Source: Acidobacteriota bacterium (lineage in GTDB: Bacteria > Acidobacteriota > Terriglobia > Bryobacterales > Bryobacteraceae). From it: 48,762 bases of DNA. The notes below the pieces were generated by a model, which had not been told where the DNA came from, ran no database searches, and saw only the letters and a program-made list of their open reading frames with translations. Shown in pieces: positions 1 through 8,319 of the stretch. The stretch's first letter is position 1; every line of letters begins with the position of its first letter. A program made the position numbers and the translations under genes. The stretch covers positions 1 through 48,762 of the forward strand of contig QHXW01000209.1 in NCBI GenBank assembly GCA_003223115.1. The letters are read 5' to 3'.

Positions 1-234
1 AGACGCCCGTCGGCACAAGAGGGTAGGTCTACACTACATTGCCGTTCTGCAAACCGTCGATTGCAGCCCTGGCACTTACTCTGTACACAGCCCCAAAAAT
101 AGGCTAAAACTACAACTGTCGTGACGAACTTGGGCTAGGAGAGAATTCGAATTTTGCGAAACAAAGCCAATTCCGGTGCGCGGGCCCCGCGTGAAAGCTT
201 CAGGTAGAATGGGCGCTGACCAAGGCAGGCACCC
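1..234. other. Left-edge non-coding stretch
   Basis: I see no gene, RNA or clear promoter here. It is the upstream region of the aminotransferase gene that starts at 235. A long open frame on the minus strand that runs from inside the aminotransferase gene into this stretch has no recognisable domain and looks like an antisense shadow of a high-GC gene. Confidence 0.5.
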
Positions 235-1505
235 ATGAAATTGAGCCCGCGGCAAGAGAACCTTCTCAAGCACACCTTCATCGACTTTTTTCAAACTTCC
301 GAGTTTCTCGAGCACCCGCTGATTCTCGAGAAAGCCGACCGCCTTTACTACTGGGACATCGAAGGAAAGCGCTACTTCGACGCTATCGGAGGCATCTTCG
401 TCGCGAGCCTGGGTCATCGCCATCCGCGACTGCTGGATGCGGTGCGTCGCCAGATGGAGCGCATCACTTTCGCACCGCCGCTTCACGGCATCGCCGACAT
501 CACGCTCGATTTCGTCGAGAAGATCGGAAGCGTCACTCCCGGCAACCTGAAGTATGTGAAAGGCTTCAGCGGTGGCTCGGAAGCCGTGGAAGCCGCTTTG
601 AAATTCGTGCGGCAGTATTATAAACAGACTGGGCATCCGGGCAAGTACAAATTCATCAGCCGCTACTTTGGGTACCACGGCGGCACCTTTGGCGGCATGG
701 GCGCCAGCGGCACCGGCCCCCGTAAAACCAAGTTCGAGCCGCAGATGCCGGGGTTCGTGAAGGTTTTTCCGCCCAGCTACTACCGCGACCGGTTCGCCAC
801 ATGGGAAGAAGCCAATCGCTTCGCGGCCGAGAGCGTGGAAGACGTCATCATCCTCGAAGATCCGGAAACCGTGGCCGGTGTCATTCTCGAGCCGGTCGGT
901 AACACCGGCGGCATCATCACGCCGACGCCCGAGTACTTTCGAATCATCCGCGAAGCTTGCGACCGTCACAACGTGGTGCTGATTTTCGATGAGGTGATTA
1001 CCGGCTTTGCCAAAACCGGAAAGATGTTTGCCGCACAGACTTTCGGCGTGACTCCGGACATCATCTGCACCGGCAAGGGAATTTCGAACGGCGTCATCCC
1101 GCTGGGCGCAATGATCGCGCGCGAAAACATGGCCCAGGCCTTCTTTGGTCCTCCGGAAGCCGGTCTCCAGTTCGCCCACGGCCACACCTTTGCCGGCAAC
1201 CCGCTGGCCTGCGCTGTCGGAATCGCGGTGATTGATGAGATGGTGGAGCACAAGCTGGACGAAAAGGCCGAGCAATTGGGGAATTACATTGCCTCGCGGC
1301 TCGAGTGTCTGAAGAAATTCGGCGTAGTGCGCGAAATTCGCGGAAAAGGTGTTCTGCGAGGAGTGGAACTGGTGAAGCACACGCGCTCCATGCAACCCTT
1401 TGGTTCGCCGTGTGCCCGCCGATCATTGCCTCCGAGTCCGACATCGACGAGATGTGCGGGCTGATTGAGAAAAGCCTGGCGGAGGCGCTACAGCGAGTGT
1501 CGTAA
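235..1505 (+). pseudogene. Class III PLP-dependent aminotransferase, internally deleted and frameshifted
   Basis: This is a fold-type I, class III (ornithine/GABA-type) aminotransferase, which would transfer an amino group to a keto acid using PLP. Residues 1-380 read well: the GSEAVEAALK stretch (about 114-123) binds the cofactor phosphate, D252 in FDEVITGF contacts the PLP ring nitrogen, and K281 in TGKGIS is the expected Schiff-base lysine. After residues MQPF (codons ending near 1401) the frame changes to nonsense and stops at 1464. The true C-terminus, WFAVCPPIIASESDIDEM and onward, continues in another frame from 1401 to a TAA ending at 1505. Family members carry roughly 25 residues between these two points that are absent here, so this is a deletion plus frameshift, not a simple one-base slip. 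The substrate cannot be assigned. The start at 235 gives a normal family N-terminus. Confidence 0.85.
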
Positions 1506-1531
1506 GATCGCGGCCGCGGCGTCGACGATTC

Positions 1532-2959
1532 TCAGCGGTTCTGATCCAGCCGGTAGACCACGGTCGTCCTGGTCCGCCCCACTTCGCGATAGTGCGTGAA
1601 CCACGCCCGTAGATTTTCGTAACCATTGATAGCCAACGCGGGATTGTAGAGGCTCAGACCATCGATGACGAACGTGGGGTGAGATCGCACCAGTTCTTCG
1701 CGGTTCATTCGCGTGGACTCCGTTTCCACCGGCGCGGATTGCGTCAGGTGCCGGTCGGCAGGAACGCCGGTGAGCGGCTGCGAGTCGAGGAACCGTGTTC
1801 CCGCGGGAAGCCCTGTATAGACAAACAGGTCCGGACGAAACCCCCAGACGAACAGTGTATTGCCGGAATGCGAGTGGCCGCGGACGATATTTGCTGCTTG
1901 CCGCGAATCCTGATCCATGGCGACGTCGGACCATTGGTGGGCCCGGCTGGCGAGATCATCACTGGCTAAGACCACATAGCGTGGACCGAAGCGGACCAGC
2001 GGGATGAGCAATAGCGCAAGCACGGCCACGCGCCGACGACCGAGGAGCACTATGCCTCGTGAAGCCGCGATCACCATCACCGGTAATAACTGGAAAAAAT
2101 ATCGCGGGAAAAATCGCCAGCCGACGATAGCCGCCACGAATGACAACGCCGCCCATGCCGCCATCCGCAGGCGTAGGTGTTGTGGCTCAACTTTGGTCTC
2201 CGAACGCGCGGCAAACCACCAAAATGCCGCGATCCCGAGCGCTGCATGAAAACCCAGCCACTCCGCCGTGCGAGTCACGCCGGTGCGCAGCGGATGTTCG
2301 AGAAACGTACTCCCGGCATAAAGAAATCCCCAGAGCCAGACCTGGTCGAAGTACGGCAGGAGTGCGCCGCGCGCCGCCAACCACGCTGCCGCGATGGCGT
2401 TCGACACAACAAATCCAAGGGCTAGCGGCACAATTTGCGGAAAGCACCAGAGCGCGCAAGCAGCCAGGGCGATAAGCGCCTTGCTGTTGATCAGGAATGC
2501 AATTCCCACCAGTACACCACTCCAAAACGCTCGGCCGCGAACTGCCAGCCACACCGCTGCGATGTGTGGAGCAAGCATAGTGAGGTCCGCCGCCAGCGGA
2601 ATGACCGCCGAGGGAAAATCGAAAATCAGAAAGAAGCCCAACAGACCAGCGGCCCAGAATCCCTCGCGCCTCGTCCACAAATCCCGGGCAAGCAGATGGG
2701 CCAGTGCGCAGGCCCCAAGCGCATAAAGCGCCCCGGCGACCCGCAACACCCAACCCGCGCGTACGCCCCACGCGAGATAAAGGGACGGCAGCAGCGGCGG
2801 CTTATCGAACCAGGCGTCACGGTAGAGCGTTTTTCCGAGCTTCATCTGCACGGCTGCGGCCATGGGCAGATCTTCTTCAGCCCAGAGGATCTCGATGTGG
2901 CAAAGGCGAGCGGCGAGCAAAATCAGAAACAACGCCGCGAAGAAGCTGCGGGCGTGCAT
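1532..2959 (-). CDS. GT-C family membrane glycosyltransferase (ArnT/PMT-like)
   Basis: This 475-residue integral membrane protein has about ten hydrophobic segments and resembles dolichyl-phosphate-mannose mannosyltransferase/ArnT-type (GT39/GT83) enzymes, which move a sugar from a polyprenyl-phosphate carrier onto an acceptor on the outer face of the inner membrane. A short N-terminal membrane segment is followed by an acidic external loop, WAEED at 26-30, where this fold places its catalytic acid. The C-terminal 120 residues are a soluble periplasmic part. The start codon abuts the galU stop (TAG then ATG, no gap), so the two genes are a translationally coupled pair and the protein probably uses a GalU-derived precursor pathway. 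The donor and acceptor cannot be told from sequence. Confidence 0.75.
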   Translation of the reverse strand: MHARSFFAALFLILLAARLCHIEILWAEEDLPMAAAVQMKLGKTLYRDAWFDKPPLLPSLYLAWGVRAGWVLRVAGALYALGACALAHLLARDLWTRREGFWAAGLLGFFLIFDFPSAVIPLAADLTMLAPHIAAVWLAVRGRAFWSGVLVGIAFLINSKALIALAACALWCFPQIVPLALGFVVSNAIAAAWLAARGALLPYFDQVWLWGFLYAGSTFLEHPLRTGVTRTAEWLGFHAALGIAAFWWFAARSETKVEPQHLRLRMAAWAALSFVAAIVGWRFFPRYFFQLLPVMVIAASRGIVLLGRRRVAVLALLLIPLVRFGPRYVVLASDDLASRAHQWSDVAMDQDSRQAANIVRGHSHSGNTLFVWGFRPDLFVYTGLPAGTRFLDSQPLTGVPADRHLTQSAPVETESTRMNREELVRSHPTFVIDGLSLYNPALAINGYENLRAWFTHYREVGRTRTTVVYRLDQNR

Positions 2960-3844
2960 CTACGCCCGGGCGAGCAGGCGCTCGAGGACTTTGCGAAATT
3001 CCACGCCATGCAGCGGGTCGGCCAGCGCGAACTCGACGAAGCTCTCGAAATAGCTTGGAAAATTCCCAATGTCGTAGCGCCGTTCCCCTGGGCCCAGCCG
3101 TACCCCCATCACACGGCGGCGTTCATCACAGAGCCGTTGTATGGCATCGGTAAGCTGGATTTCGCCGCGCTGGTCGGGCTTCACCCGGCGAATCATCTCG
3201 AAAATAACAGGGGAAAAAATGTAGCGCCCGGCGATGGCGAGATTGCTTGGCGACTCCTCGGGTTTCGGTTTTTCAATCAGGTTCACGATGCGAAACGAAT
3301 CCGCCGTCTCATCTTCCGGCTGCACGATCCCATAGTGCCTGGTCTGGTCGCGCGGCACTTCTTCGACGGCGATCACACAACTGGCGTGCTTGGATTCGTA
3401 CACCTCAGCCAGGCGCGCCACCACGTTCGATTTCGCGTGAAGGCCCAGGATGGAATCACCCAGCGCAACCAAAAACGGCTCCTCGCCGGCAAAGTTTTCG
3501 CCGCAAAGCACCGCATCCCCCAAGCCCCGCTGCAGCCGCTGGCGCGTATAGAAAAAATTTGCGCCAAGATCCTTGAAATTCACCTCACTCAACAATTCCT
3601 TGCGGTCGCCCTCATTGAGCGCGCGAAACAATTCTGGATCGTCGTCGAAATGATTTTCAATGGACGCTTTGTTCCGGCCCGTGATGAACAACATCTGCTG
3701 GATTCCATTAGTGACCAGTTCCTCCACCACGTACTGCACAATGGGCTTTCGCCCTACCGGCAGCATTTCCTTGGGCTGTGACTTGGTTGCCGGCAGCAGG
3801 CGCATGCCATGACCAGCCACTGGGATCAATGCGCTTTTGATCAC
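2960..3844 (-). CDS. galU: UTP-glucose-1-phosphate uridylyltransferase
   Basis: The 294-residue protein makes UDP-glucose from UTP and glucose-1-phosphate in the cytoplasm, feeding surface polysaccharide synthesis. It opens with the nucleotidyltransferase signature ALIPVAGHGMRLLPATKSQPKEM (residues 5-27), slightly altered from the usual G-x-G-T-R-x-LP pattern because H-G-M replaces the more common Y-G-T. Further conserved elements are VQYVVEELVTNGI (36-48), GLGDAVLCGENF (about 106-117) and the LIEKPKPEESPSNLAIAGRYI segment (about 190-210). Its length is normal for GalU. It is the first gene of a two-gene minus-strand unit with the downstream GT-C protein and is divergent from the nuclease gene at 3915, leaving about 70 bases for both promoters. 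Confidence 0.92.
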   Translation of the reverse strand: MIKSALIPVAGHGMRLLPATKSQPKEMLPVGRKPIVQYVVEELVTNGIQQMLFITGRNKASIENHFDDDPELFRALNEGDRKELLSEVNFKDLGANFFYTRQRLQRGLGDAVLCGENFAGEEPFLVALGDSILGLHAKSNVVARLAEVYESKHASCVIAVEEVPRDQTRHYGIVQPEDETADSFRIVNLIEKPKPEESPSNLAIAGRYIFSPVIFEMIRRVKPDQRGEIQLTDAIQRLCDERRRVMGVRLGPGERRYDIGNFPSYFESFVEFALADPLHGVEFRKVLERLLARA

Positions 3845-3914
3845 TCAATTGACTATAGACCAAACTTGAATAACGGCCGATCTCGTTCTATAGTGGGCGA
3901 AGACAAGGCGAAAC

Positions 3915-5171
3915 ATGCAAAGTTACCAGGAAGCGCTGGCCCTGCTGCGCCGTAAGATTGCGCAGATCGATCGGACCTACGCCGCAGCGTCTCCCAAGCC
4001 CGCTGTCCCGCGCTGCCAGATTGAAGACGTGGTTTCAGGCCAGGTCGTGGAAACGCAGCTCGGCTCGCATTTTGAAACCGAGCGGCTCTACGAGCGCCAC
4101 CGGAGGCACGGGTCGGTGGGGATCGCGGACCTGATCGATCTTCCGGAGACCCTGCTGGCGACGCTGTCGGAGTCCGCCATCGAGCGCTCGCATCCCACAC
4201 GTTGGGCTTTTCTCGATACCGAGACCACCGGCCTCGCGGGCGGCACCGGTACCTACGCCTTCCTTATCGGCGTGGGCAGCATTGATGCGGAAGGTTTCCG
4301 TGTGCGCCAGTTTTTCATGCGGGATTACGGCGAAGAAGCGTCGCTATTGGCGGCGCTGACAGAATACCTGTCGCGCTTCGACGTACTCATCACGTACAAC
4401 GGCAAAGCGTACGATCAGCCGTTGCTCGAAACACGTTATCGCATGACGCGCAGCCGGCCGCCGTTCGCGCGCATGGAGCATCTGGATCTGTTGTTCGGCG
4501 CGCGCAGGCTTTGGAAGCTGCGTCTCGAGAGCTGCCGCTTGATGGAGCTGGAAAACCAGATCCTGGGAGTAGAACGCGAGGGCGATCTGCCCGGCGAGTT
4601 GATTCCGTATTGCTACTTTGAGTACCTGCGGCAACGGCAGGCATTCCGGCTGGTCCCGATTTTTCACCACAATGCCATGGACATCGTTTCGCTCGCATGT
4701 CTCACCGCCATTGTCCCCTTGGCCTTTGGTTCGCCGGACCAGGTAATATTTCGTCACGGTGCGGACCTGGTGGGGCTGGCGCGCTGGTTGCTCACGGCGG
4801 GCCGTGACGAAGAGTCACTGGGGCTTTACCGGCGCGCGGTCGATCTCGGTTTGCCGGATAACCTGTTGTTTCGCGCGTTGTTTGAAATCGGCTCCATCGA
4901 AAAGCGCCTGGGGCGTGATGCCGCGGCACTTGAAGCATTCAACGATCTGGCTGCGTCACCGAATTCGCATCGCGGCCAGGCTTTTGAGGAACTGGCCAAA
5001 TATTATGAGCACCGGGAGCGAAATTACCCGCTGGCTCTTGAGATGACTCGCAGCGCGCGCGAGACCGGGGATTCGCCGGAGCTGGCGCATCGCGAGAAGC
5101 GCTTGAGACGCAGGCTCGACGCGGAAAAGGCTCCCTCCCTCGGCTGTCCCCGCCGTAAGCGCACACCATAA
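3915..5171 (+). CDS. YprB-like ribonuclease H-fold exonuclease with TPR tail
   Basis: The 418-residue protein has a DEDD-type RNase H-like domain of the YprB family (about residues 95-275). The acidic metal ligands are visible: D101 and E103 in FLDTETTG, D167 in TYNGKAYDQP, and the H251/H252...D256 motif in HHNAMDIVSL. The C-terminal third (about 285-400) is helical with TPR-like repeats. The family is a predicted exonuclease acting on nucleic acid; its biological substrate is not established. The start ATG at 3915 is preceded by a weak AAGG element. The gene stands alone, divergent from galU. The last few residues are proline- and arginine-rich and unremarkable. Confidence 0.85.
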   Translation: MQSYQEALALLRRKIAQIDRTYAAASPKPAVPRCQIEDVVSGQVVETQLGSHFETERLYERHRRHGSVGIADLIDLPETLLATLSESAIERSHPTRWAFLDTETTGLAGGTGTYAFLIGVGSIDAEGFRVRQFFMRDYGEEASLLAALTEYLSRFDVLITYNGKAYDQPLLETRYRMTRSRPPFARMEHLDLLFGARRLWKLRLESCRLMELENQILGVEREGDLPGELIPYCYFEYLRQRQAFRLVPIFHHNAMDIVSLACLTAIVPLAFGSPDQVIFRHGADLVGLARWLLTAGRDEESLGLYRRAVDLGLPDNLLFRALFEIGSIEKRLGRDAAALEAFNDLAASPNSHRGQAFEELAKYYEHRERNYPLALEMTRSARETGDSPELAHREKRLRRRLDAEKAPSLGCPRRKRTP

Positions 5172-5227
5172 GCCAGAGTTCCGGGGCCTCTCCGCTGCAC
5201 GGCGTTAGAATAGTTTCTCGATCTCAA

Positions 5228-6301
5228 ATGAAAAGCCTCATGGTTTTGTTCCTGGCCTCCGCTGCGCTCGCGGCCCAGAGTATGTCGATCGAGGAATACA
5301 ACCCGAAATCGACGCTTGTGGTGCCGCAGCATGTCCTGACACGCGCGAAATATCCGTTCATCGACGTACACAATCACCAGTACGGGCTGACGCCCGATAA
5401 CGTCGACAAGCTGGTCGCGGATATGGACGGGATCAATCTCCGCATCATGGTGAACCTGAGCGGCGGCTACGGGGACCGTCTGAAGGAAAACGTCGAGATC
5501 CTGAAGAAACGGTATCCCGAGCGCTTCGTGGTCTTCGCCAATCTCAATTTCTCGGGCATCGATGATCCCGATTATGGCCGGCGCGCCGCGGCCCAATTGG
5601 AGCAAGATGTCAAAAATGGCGCGCAGGGGCTGAAGATTTTCAAGAATCTCGGCATGGATCTCAAGGACGGCCAGGGCCGGCGCATCCATGTGAATGATCC
5701 GCGTTTCGAGCCGGTTTGGGATCTGTGCGCGAAACTGCACATTCCGGTCCTCATTCATACCGGCGAACCGTGGTCGTTTTTTCAACCGTGGGACCAGACC
5801 AACGAGCGGTGGCTGGAGCTGAAACAGTTCCCTCAGCGGGCGCGGCCACCCGATCGCTATCCGGCGTGGGAAGCGTTGATGACGGAGCAGCATCACCTGT
5901 TCGCCGCGCATCCGCAAACCATTTTTATCAACGCGCACCTGGGCTGGTTAGGCGGCAACCTCGGCGAACTTGGCCACCTGATGGACCAGATGCCCAACAT
6001 GTATACCGAAATCGGCGCCGTGCTGGCAGAACTGGGCCGGCAACCTCGCTTCGCTCACGATTGGTTCATCAAACATCAGGATCGCGTGCTGTTCGGCAAG
6101 GATATCTGGGCGCCTGAGGAGTACCACTACTACTTTCGCGTTCTCGAAACCGCGGACGAGTACTTCGACTACTATCGGAAGCGCCACGCTTTCTGGAAAA
6201 TGTACGGGCTGGACCTGCCGGATGACGTGCTCAAGAAACTGTACTATAAGAATGCGCTGCGGATTATTCCGGGGCTAAACAAGGCGGGCTTTCCGCAGTA
6301 A
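5228..6301 (+). CDS. Secreted amidohydrolase (TIM-barrel metal hydrolase)
   Basis: The protein has 357 residues with an N-terminal signal peptide (about 1-16, cleavage after ALAA), so it should act in the periplasm or outside. The amidohydrolase_2-type barrel is shown by H48 and H50 in FIDVHNHQYG, H177 in VLIHTGEPW, H237 in INAHLGW and D292 in LFGKDIW. These are the expected metal and catalytic ligands. Family members hydrolyse or decarboxylate small cyclic or aromatic substrates; which applies here is unknown. It follows the nuclease gene by about 55 bases and precedes the Wzt-like gene by about 30, so it may share a transcript with the polysaccharide genes, though no functional link is obvious. 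Confidence 0.85.
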   Translation: MKSLMVLFLASAALAAQSMSIEEYNPKSTLVVPQHVLTRAKYPFIDVHNHQYGLTPDNVDKLVADMDGINLRIMVNLSGGYGDRLKENVEILKKRYPERFVVFANLNFSGIDDPDYGRRAAAQLEQDVKNGAQGLKIFKNLGMDLKDGQGRRIHVNDPRFEPVWDLCAKLHIPVLIHTGEPWSFFQPWDQTNERWLELKQFPQRARPPDRYPAWEALMTEQHHLFAAHPQTIFINAHLGWLGGNLGELGHLMDQMPNMYTEIGAVLAELGRQPRFAHDWFIKHQDRVLFGKDIWAPEEYHYYFRVLETADEYFDYYRKRHAFWKMYGLDLPDDVLKKLYYKNALRIIPGLNKAGFPQ

Positions 6302-6334
6302 ACGGCCGCCGCAGGCACGAATGCCCGGTCCATC

Positions 6335-7660
6335 ATGAGCGCCATCCAGTTCGAGCACGTTTCGAAAAGTTATCCGATTTACGAATCGCCTGGCGACCGA
6401 CTCAAAGAACTTCTCAGCTTCAACCGGCTCCTGTTCCACCAGAATTTCTGGGCGCTCCACGATGTGAGCTTCGAAGTTACGCGAGGCGAAACGTTCTGCA
6501 TCGTGGGCGAGAATGGGTCCGGCAAGAGCACCTTGCTCCAGCTTGTAGCGGGCATTCTGCAGCCGAGTTCGGGCGCCATCCGGGTAGACGGCCGGGTTTC
6601 GGCGCTGCTCGAGCTGGGCGCGGGCTTCAATCCGGAATTCAGCGGCCGAGACAATGTGTATCTGAACGGATCAATCCTGGGCCTGACGAAACGGCAGATT
6701 GATGCGCGGTATAAAGACATCGAGGAGTTCGCCGAAATTGGCGACTTCATCAACCGGCCCGTGAAGACTTACTCGAGCGGCATGGTGGTGCGGCTGGCTT
6801 TCGCCGTGGCCATCAATCTGGATCCCGAGATCCTGCTGGTGGATGAAGCACTGGCCGTGGGCGATCTCTATTTTCGACAGCGCTGCATGCGCAAAGTGCA
6901 CGAGTTGCGCGCGCGCGGAATCACCATCCTGTTTGTCTCGCACGCCATGGCCGACGTGAAGGCGCTCGGCGACCGCGCCCTGTGGCTCGACAAGGGCCGC
7001 GTTATCGAAATGGGAGTAACCGACCGCGTCGTCTCGAAATACATGGCGGCGATGAGCGAAAAGGACTCAGCTTACCTGGCGCTGAAGAAGTGCCCTGCGA
7101 TAGATCCGCCGCGCGAGCCGTCGCGAGCTCCGGAGGTAGTGGAGCACATTCCGAACATCGACCATCGTTTTGGTGATGGACGCGCGGAAGTGATCGGCAT
7201 CGCGGTGCTCGATGAGCATGGCCGGCCGGTGCATCTGCTCGAACCAGACAGCAAGATCGTGGTTCGCATCAGCGTGCGCGCTGCGGCGGAAATCGCGCAG
7301 CCCAATATAGGGTTCATGATGCGCAATCATCTGGGCGTCGATTTTGCGGGTACCAACACGATGCGGGAAGCCTATGCGCTCGACACGATGGCGCCTGGTG
7401 AAGTGCGCACGGTAGATTTTCATATCGAGCTGCCGCAACTTTATCCCGGCGCATTTTCCTTCTCACCGGCCGTTGCCGATGGGCCGCTCGAAGCTTACAG
7501 GATGTGCGACTGGATCGACAATGCCATCGCGCTCCAGATGGGACATAGCGGAGCGCAGGTGTACGGATTCTTGCATCTGCCGTGCCGCATCGAAGTCAAC
7601 CAGCGGCTGAACAGCGCCGCACCGGAGAAACCGGCAATCCCCGAGAGAGTTCTTGGCTAA
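6335..7660 (+). CDS. Polysaccharide ABC transporter ATPase, Wzt-like, with C-terminal glycan-binding domain
   Basis: This 441-residue cytoplasmic ATPase powers export of a lipid-linked surface polysaccharide across the inner membrane. Residues 1-240 form the ABC domain, with Walker A GENGSGKST (58-66), the short signature YSSGM (146-150) typical of polysaccharide exporters, and Walker B ILLVDEAL (166-173). Residues about 270-430 form a Wzt C-terminal beta-sandwich domain, which in characterised relatives binds the modified non-reducing end of the glycan before export. The partner membrane protein (Wzm) is not found in this window. The methyltransferase with a coiled coil at 8320 may generate the terminal mark that the C-terminal domain recognises; that link is inference. 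Confidence 0.9.
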   Translation: MSAIQFEHVSKSYPIYESPGDRLKELLSFNRLLFHQNFWALHDVSFEVTRGETFCIVGENGSGKSTLLQLVAGILQPSSGAIRVDGRVSALLELGAGFNPEFSGRDNVYLNGSILGLTKRQIDARYKDIEEFAEIGDFINRPVKTYSSGMVVRLAFAVAINLDPEILLVDEALAVGDLYFRQRCMRKVHELRARGITILFVSHAMADVKALGDRALWLDKGRVIEMGVTDRVVSKYMAAMSEKDSAYLALKKCPAIDPPREPSRAPEVVEHIPNIDHRFGDGRAEVIGIAVLDEHGRPVHLLEPDSKIVVRISVRAAAEIAQPNIGFMMRNHLGVDFAGTNTMREAYALDTMAPGEVRTVDFHIELPQLYPGAFSFSPAVADGPLEAYRMCDWIDNAIALQMGHSGAQVYGFLHLPCRIEVNQRLNSAAPEKPAIPERVLG

Positions 7661-7691
7661 AGACGGCGAGCGCGTGGAAGATAATAGAGCA

Positions 7692-7886
7692 ATGGAACGG
7701 AAGGTCGCTAAATTTTCGAGTCACCAGAAAGCCGATGAAGCGACACTCCGCTACTACCGCAGTCTGACACCGCAGCAGAGAGTGGATATTCTCCTGGAGC
7801 TGATCGAATCGTCCCAAAAAGAAGGCGATGGCGCTGCACAAAGATTTGAAAGAGTTTATCGCATCACTAAACTCTCATCACGTTGA
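7692..7886 (+). CDS. Small protein paired with a nucleotidyltransferase
   Basis: This 64-residue protein is soluble and charged, with a central RYYRSLTPQQRVDILLELIE helix and a C-terminal RFERVYRITKL segment. Short proteins of this form commonly sit directly upstream of, and overlap, genes for stand-alone nucleotidyltransferases, as here, where the next gene starts at 7828. I chose the ATG at 7692, which has a GGAAG element upstream; a TTG at 7653 in the same frame overlaps the wzt stop and lacks a ribosome binding site. The pair could be toxin-antitoxin-like, but no function has been shown that I can cite. It is intact although its partner is broken. Confidence 0.65.
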   Translation: MERKVAKFSSHQKADEATLRYYRSLTPQQRVDILLELIESSQKEGDGAAQRFERVYRITKLSSR

Positions 7887-8278
7887 TTATCTGATTGTTG
7901 GCGCGTTTGCCCTGGCTTTTCATGGCGTGCCGCGCTACACCGGCGACATCGATATTCTGGTGCGCGCGACTCCGGAGAACGCCGCGCACGTGGACCAGGT
8001 GCTCAAGGAATTCAGTTTTGTCTCTCTGGGACTTGCAGTCGCGGATTTTCTTCAACTGGAGCAGGTCGTCCAGCTTGGCTATCCACCGAATCGACTTGCT
8101 CACTTCAATTACAGGAGTTCAGTTCGAAGACGCATGGGCGAAACGTGTGTCGGGAGAGCTTCAGGGGATTCCGGTCTATTTCATTGGGCGGGATTCGCTC
8201 ATCCAGAACAAAAAGGCCACCGGGCGAACGCAGGACAAGGCCGATTTGGAGGCGCTCGACGCAGCTGCTGCGAGTTAA
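7828..8278 (+). pseudogene. Nucleotidyltransferase (MNT/DUF6036-like) with a frameshift
   Basis: The N-terminal half reads as a minimal nucleotidyltransferase: DYLIVGAFALAFHGVPRYTGDIDILV (about residues 20-45) contains the G-x-A-x-A helix and the D-x-D metal-binding pair. After QLGYPPNR (near 8098) the original frame becomes nonsense and stops at 8283. The neighbouring frame carries the rest, IDLLTSITGVQFEDAWAKRV to DKADLEALDA, with a stop ending at 8278. The break lies at CCGAATCGACTTG. Restoring one copy of AATCG would give the expected PPNRIDLLT, so loss of one unit of a 5-base tandem repeat explains it. The gene overlaps the small upstream gene and was probably co-translated with it. Confidence 0.8.
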
Positions 8279-8319
8279 ACTAACCAGGAAAGTGTTGCAT
8301 CTCATCGCGGAGCATTTCC

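Noticed and set aside
76-1395. A 439-residue minus-strand open frame opposite the aminotransferase
   Set aside because: It has no domain and lies opposite a well-supported gene. Long antisense frames are common in GC-rich DNA.
2435-3781. A 448-residue plus-strand open frame over galU and the GT-C gene
   Set aside because: It is a shadow of galU and its neighbour, which have clear motifs on the other strand.
8085-8110. Programmed frameshifting in the nucleotidyltransferase
   Set aside because: There is no slippery heptamer or following stem-loop by eye. Loss of a 5-base repeat unit explains the break better.
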